Shown here: positions 59,573 to 64,000 of the stretch, piece after piece
Position numbering within the stretch: position 1 is the first letter of the stretch
Layout: each line of letters opens with the position of its first letter
DNA from: Saturnia japonica
Taxonomy: Eukaryota; Arthropoda; Insecta; Lepidoptera; Saturniidae
Direction: 5' to 3'
DNA length: 64,000 bases
NCBI GenBank assembly: GCA_033032175.1
Contig: CM065319.1
Coordinates: 17,147,018-17,211,017, forward strand
Made by a program: the position numbers and the translations under genes
The notes under the pieces: generated by a model
Told to the model about the DNA's origin: nothing
What the model saw: only the letters and a program-made list of their open reading frames with translations
Database searches by the model: none

Positions 59573-60457
59573 TATATGAGTGTAATTAAGTAGGTATCAT
59601 CGGAACTATATGTATATCATAATTTATAATATCATTATTTTGTTATAATATATTTTTATATATTTGGAATTTACATTTACATCTTCTATTTAGAGGTACT
59701 GTTGAAATCGATAAGTTAAAATGAATATAAGATCTCATGTTATTTACACTGCTTTCATTTAGAATCCTAATCTAGCCCCAGAAATAACTGTTTAATCTTT
59801 TATGACAAACTTCAATATCAACGAAACAAATAAACTAATTACCCTAATTAGCAAAATCAAGACATTTTGGTACAAATGTGGAACAAAAACAATCAAGAAT
59901 TGGTATTAATTTAAGTTTATAGTGCAAATTTATAGGTAATTTACAACTTTTAATAAAGAAAAATAGGTTTATTGAAATTTTAAAACGAATTCTGAATCGT
60001 ATTTTTGAAAACGAAGCGGTAGGGTAAATCAGGGGTAACTTTATTCATCGATATCTGTAGCATTCAGGTCGAAAATAAACCTACAGATTGATGATTTCAC
60101 CTCAATACAATGTCATCAAAGTATGAAATTTTCATCAACAAATATCTGTTGAACGGGGACGCTCGGGGTTAAGGTGAAAGGTCCGAAGGGTTCATTACCA
60201 ACCCAGTAACGACATGTATAAGTTTCAGCTTTACAACTCAAAACACAAAAAAGGTATGACGAAAAGAAAATTCATTTTCATACATTTGAAATTTACAAGC
60301 CCATATATTGTGTAGAAGTTAAAAATAAAGCTAGAAATTGCTAAATTATAGAATGATATGACTGTTTTGACAAAACTGTATACTTAAAACTATGAAATAA
60401 CATATTTAATTTTTCTAAAATCCTATGAAAAGGAGGCTCCGATTTCAGCCCACTGTG

Positions 60458-60840
60458 CGCCGTGCCGGGTCGCAGCATGCCGAGTATGCTTTCTCTCACC
60501 TGCTGCAATATTTCTAATGAGTTAGGCATTAAACATTTTTGTATCGCTGCTATATTTCTTGATGAAAATTTATTTGTTATTATAATAGTTGTTACTTGTT
60601 TCACTACTAGTGTGATATTAGTCATCATAATTTGAATGAAGTTTATGACTGCTATTTTCATATAGTGTAAAAAAGGTAAATTGAAATTAAAACCCCGACG
60701 CAAGTAGTCTAATCACTGAGTCCATTCCAATAAGCCCAAATACGATACCCCTGCTGTAAGTTTGCGAGGAATTAGGTATCTTGCAGATTCCAAATGACGC
60801 TGCAGCATCAGATCAAGGTTTTACTAATATTATTAAAGTA
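60458..60840. other. unassigned sequence right of Transib
   Basis: It starts with the right half of the CpG-rich block. No gene is supported. Confidence 0.35.
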
Positions 60841-61100
60841 ACAGAACAACAAACTCGACTCGATCAGATCTGCGAAAGATGCTCACATTTATTTATCAAC
60901 TATAAAAGAGCTGATAATATTCAAACGGCTGAATGGATTTTCTTGAATTATAGCTAAGAAACCTCTCGATCAAGTCACCTTTCAAACAAAAAATACTAGA
61001 CCGAAATTGATTCAGCCGTTTGTGAGTTACGGTGCCACAGATAACCACACAAATAAATACACATGTTAAACATAATTATAACACCCTTTTTTACATCGGT
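60840..61100 (+). repeat. 'cagccgtttgtgagttacgg' dispersed repeat
   Basis: The stretch 'ggctgaatggattttcttga', 'tcaagtcacctttcaaacaa', then 'gagttacggtgccacagata' and 'acataattataacacccttt' is a form widespread in lepidopteran genomes. Non-coding. Confidence 0.5.
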
Positions 61101-61814
61101 GATTAAATAATGACATGATAATTGGGATGAATCTGTTTATTTATATAAAGAGGTTGAGGAGCTAAAAAAGATCGGTCGGAAGGAGCCTTTCACAAATGAA
61201 ATCAGAGAAAAGCAGTCTCTATGCTGACTGTGTACTTTCCACTTAATATATAGCAGGCTTTTCACATATCACATGTGAAATAGCTGTGACAAATAATAAT
61301 TCCACTGCTATGCAATTATATGAAAGTAGCAATCATTTGCGTGCTTAGTAGCGAGCATCAGCTAGTTTTCTCGGGCTTCAAACATCAAGTAAATGCAGAT
61401 CTTGTTGTGCATGCAACGACCGAGTTGGACGTGGTTTGTTATATGGTACATTACTAAGCAATTGCGTGGGTTACATTCGTGTAGACTGAGTAGAGAACTA
61501 CCTATATGTTTATATGTAGATAACCCCGTATATCAGTTGTTATCGAAATATTTTCCCAGTCTTCTGACTATGTTGAACCCTGACCATCAGTAGTTCGTTT
61601 TCAGACTACTCGACATCAAAGAAGGAGAATCGTAAACTCTACTCACAAGTATGTCAATTCTTGTTCAGACTATTTATTTTACAAGAATGATAAAGGTATA
61701 CTATTCAGAAAATTTACTTAAAATCCAGTAAAACAAAAGCTGAAAGTTTTTATGGGCGAGATCATTATTGTGTAATTCATTTGTCGCAATCTAGTATGTA
61801 ATTATTACAATATT

Positions 61815-62140
61815 ATACTAGCTGTGCCCGCGGCTTCGCTCGCCTGTACGCCAGAAGAACGCGTTGTGCTTATAAATCGTAGTTTCTAAACTTTATTAAC
61901 TTTTTATGGAATCAAGATAATGTGTTTTTTATATGGACCAAGTATATAAGGATTAAAACAAAAAAAAAACAAAATCTATCGAGTAGTTTTTGCGTGATGC
62001 GCGCACTGCGGCAAACCTCAATCATTTTTATGGATTTTCAGCCATAACTTCTTTGTTTATGAACCAATTTAGATGGTTCTTTTTTGTTTATATCTTGGTG
62101 GCTAGATGGTCTTTTTTTGTCCGAATCAGACTCGATGTCG
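61815..62140 (+). repeat. 'actagctgtgcccgcggctt' dispersed repeat
   Basis: It starts 'tactagctgtgcccgcggct', the common left end of lepidopteran non-autonomous repeats, and continues through an A-run at about 61960 to 'ttatgaaccaatttagatgg'. The sense orientation is opposite to the tails at 1190 and 39122. Confidence 0.5.
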
Positions 62141-62154
62141 ACATATATATACTA

Positions 62155-63282
62155 CACACATCAAAAAAGTCTAAGCAACATGCGTGATATTACAAATTTT
62201 TCCATTTATATTAATTAATTTCTAAATATTTACTCAAACAAAGTGCGTAGGTAAGCAAACTTTTTGTTATTGATGACATACTGGCTGGTTGTAAAAAAAA
62301 ATTTGATTATGTTTTGTTTTTTTTATAAAATTCAAATGACTGCGAATTTGTTTGAATTTAAGTACGTTTTAATTGCTACGTTTAGTCTTGATTTTATAAT
62401 TTTACCAACCATTTAAATAAATTTAGCGTCAAAATTGAATTGTTAGATATTCTTTACGTCATGAAGCGACGTCATTTGATGGCAGATGAAATGCAAAGAG
62501 CTGTAGGGATGTTGCAAGCGGGAAGTAATCAATCTCAGGTATCTCGACATTTTGGCATTCATAGAAGTGTTATTTGTCGTCTTTGGAAGCGCTACAATAA
62601 TACAGGAGAACCCGCTGAACAACATCCAGGCCGTAAAAGGAGTACAACCACTCGGCAAGACCGGTACATACAACTGACTGCAAGACGCCAGCCGATGTTA
62701 ACCGCTCGAGAGATAAGTTTGAGGCTACAAATTTCAAGTGGTGTTGATGTAAGTCCTCAAACTGTGCGAAATCGACTGCATGAGTACGGCCTACGAGCTC
62801 GACGCCCAATCAGGTGCCCACCGATACGTCACGGGAATCGCGCTCGTCAATATGAATGGTGTAGAGAACGCATAACATGGACCCAGCAACATTGGGATAA
62901 AATTATGTTTTCCGATGAGTCGCGATTCGGGTTTAAGCCTGATGATACAAGAAGGGTGCGAGTGTATCGTCGGCCCGGAAATACTGAAAGGCTCAGGTGC
63001 GTTCAGGAAGTTCATCCATACAGCGACTCAACAGTTATGTTATGGGCGGGTATTATGAAGAACAGGCGAACTAAGCTCGTTTTTGTAAATGGAAACATGA
63101 ATGCTGAAAATTACATTGAGGATATTCTTAGACCTTATGTCTACCCATTCGCACAAACCTTTGGCTCCGATTTTAGGTTAATGCATGACAATGCGCGTTC
63201 ACAACAATATTACAATTTTGACTTGTATGGCCTAGTATTTAATTTTATAATGGCCAATATCTGGAACCAACAATTCATGTAA
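62155..63282 (+). mobile_element. Tc1-like element, 3' part missing
   Basis: The left terminal repeat is 'cacacatcaaaaaagtctaa' next to a TA at 62153-62154. A matching right end ('agactttttt' type) was not found before 64000, and the transposase is cut short, so the element lost its 3' part. Confidence 0.7.
62461..63282 (+). pseudogene. Tc1-like transposase, truncated before the last catalytic residue
   Basis: From ATG 62461 the frame is open for 273 codons. It opens with a paired helix-turn-helix: EMQRAVGMLQAGSNQSQVSR, GIHRSVICRLWKRY, then PGRKRSTTTRQDRYIQLTAR. The catalytic domain has IMFSDESRFGFKPDD (first Asp) and LMHDNARS (second Asp). After HDNARS the frame runs into unrelated AT-rich codons (QQYYNFDLYGLVF) and stops at 63280-63282. 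The third acidic residue and the usual W-P-x-x-SPDLNPIE block are absent. An ATG at 62479 is an alternative start. Confidence 0.88.
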
Positions 63283-63289
63283 TTACTGA

Positions 63290-64000
63290 ATCTGACTCCC
63301 TAATTACGTATTCTACAAGAACATATAGCCATAGCGAAAATCGCTAAATATCAGCTTTAAAATGGTCAATTCAGATTATATTATGGATTAGATAATACGA
63401 TTTTTTTTTCAACACGATATTTAGTCATTTCTGCTGTTGTTTTGCTTTTGCGATATAATTATGTTCTCGTAATTAGGTTGCGATCTATGACATGAATATG
63501 TGAATATTTTCATATAAACTTCGGTGAAATAGTTCGTTATATGGTCCAAATAACATTTGTGATGTCGTTATCACGTCGGAACATAGCCGGTTATTCTCGG
63601 AACGATCTTGATAAGTTTAACTGAATCCGTAAGATTGGTGCGACGTGCCCACATGCGACATACTCACCGTCCACTGCCCATAGCCCACCACTGCCCACGC
63701 GCTTGCTCTCGGTGCTCTGACTCACGGTGCCACTTAAGGTCCACACTAATTACTGTATCATAAGACCTCAACACCCTTACATTAGGTTATGCGCTATATA
63801 ATTACATTATACATATATTCTACTTCTTAACTAGGAAATTATGAAGAAACCTGAACACTTGAACATTCTTATAGTTCGCCCGTGTTTTCTTCTATCTGTC
63901 CATATACTACTAATTCATAAAATTGAAGTGACTTTTTGTAATGTCAAAATTACAACTTTTTACTAAATGTATATCAAAGTATGTATACGGTACCTACTTA
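63290..64000. other. non-coding right edge with start of another repeat copy
   Basis: No gene is supported. From about 63895 the sequence 'aaaattgaagtgactttttg', 'taatgtcaaaattacaac' repeats the start of copy A (about base 40-110), in the same orientation. Confidence 0.5.

Larger units (their letters stand above)
54545..60457 (+). mobile_element. Transib transposon, RSS-heptamer ends, 5-bp TSD
   Basis: The left end reads CACAGTGGGCTGAAATCGGA. The right end is its exact inverted complement (60438-60457). Directly outside both is CGCCG (54540-54544 and 60458-60462), a 5-bp target duplication of the GC-rich kind known for Transib. The inverted similarity extends about 665 bp into the right end (to about 59793) and about 1.1 kb into the left end (to about 55665), the left arm being longer because of an internal duplication. 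Transib elements are class II transposons whose transposase is related to RAG1. CACAGTG is the same heptamer used by vertebrate recombination signals. The transposase inside confirms the family. Total 5.9 kb, of which 1.7 kb is an RTE insertion. Confidence 0.93.

Noticed and set aside
60341..60703. 120-codon minus-strand open frame
   Set aside because: It runs across the right end of Transib into flanking DNA, so it cannot be a gene of either.
1..64000. CRISPR arrays, bacterial operons, riboswitches
   Set aside because: No regular short-spacer repeats or bacterial gene structure; the window is clearly a spliced, transposon-rich animal genome.

Overview
This is a eukaryotic, insect-type window, most likely from a moth or butterfly. 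It is AT-rich, has spliced genes with GT..AG introns, and is crowded with transposable elements. The dispersed repeats look lepidopteran by recall: tRNA-derived SINEs, repeats ending in a 'gaagtcgcggg...agctagt' type tail, CR1, RTE and Jockey-type LINEs, and mariners. The species cannot be fixed from sequence alone.

Host genes are few. On the minus strand at the left, the first three coding exons of the cohesin ATPase SMC1 lie at 2057-4761, and the rest of the gene must lie beyond base 1 or be missing. On the plus strand at 15153-17838 is a complete four-exon TMEM222 (DUF778) gene of 186 aa. On the minus strand at 24228-24614 is a single-exon UMA-domain protein resembling UMAD1 (128 aa). Isolated first-exon candidates on the plus strand end in good splice donors at 27100, 30839 and 46974. 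Their downstream exons are not visible.

Most of the rest is layered mobile DNA. 0-15 kb: LINE remnants, an LTR-like element split by a 5'-truncated LINE with a 13-bp target duplication, a DD41D-type mariner relic and a decayed CR1/Jockey-like LINE. 18-21 kb: a CR1 LINE. 22.5-24.1 kb: a Merlin-like element with matching terminal repeats. 28.6-32.1 kb: two mariners, the first carrying a second copy of the LTR-like element. 35.8-37.5 kb: an almost intact DD41D mariner with one stop codon and a catalytic Asp to Asn change. 37.4-43.6 kb: a 2.3-kb segment present twice in tandem order, the second copy full of small indels, with a GGQN-motif transposase-like ORF between the copies. 44.0-44.6 kb: a ~167-bp satellite. 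44.8-45.5 kb: a foldback-like element with ~108-bp arms. 47.6-48.9 kb: a CR1/Jockey-type LINE. 62-63.3 kb: a Tc1-like relic.

The highlight is a Transib transposon (54545-60457), the family regarded as the source of the vertebrate RAG1 recombinase. Both ends read CACAGTG inward, which is the exact V(D)J RSS heptamer. It is flanked by the 5-bp duplication CGCCG, has very long inverted arms, and carries a transposase gene of about 700 codons. That gene has been split by an RTE LINE with a perfect 11-bp target duplication.
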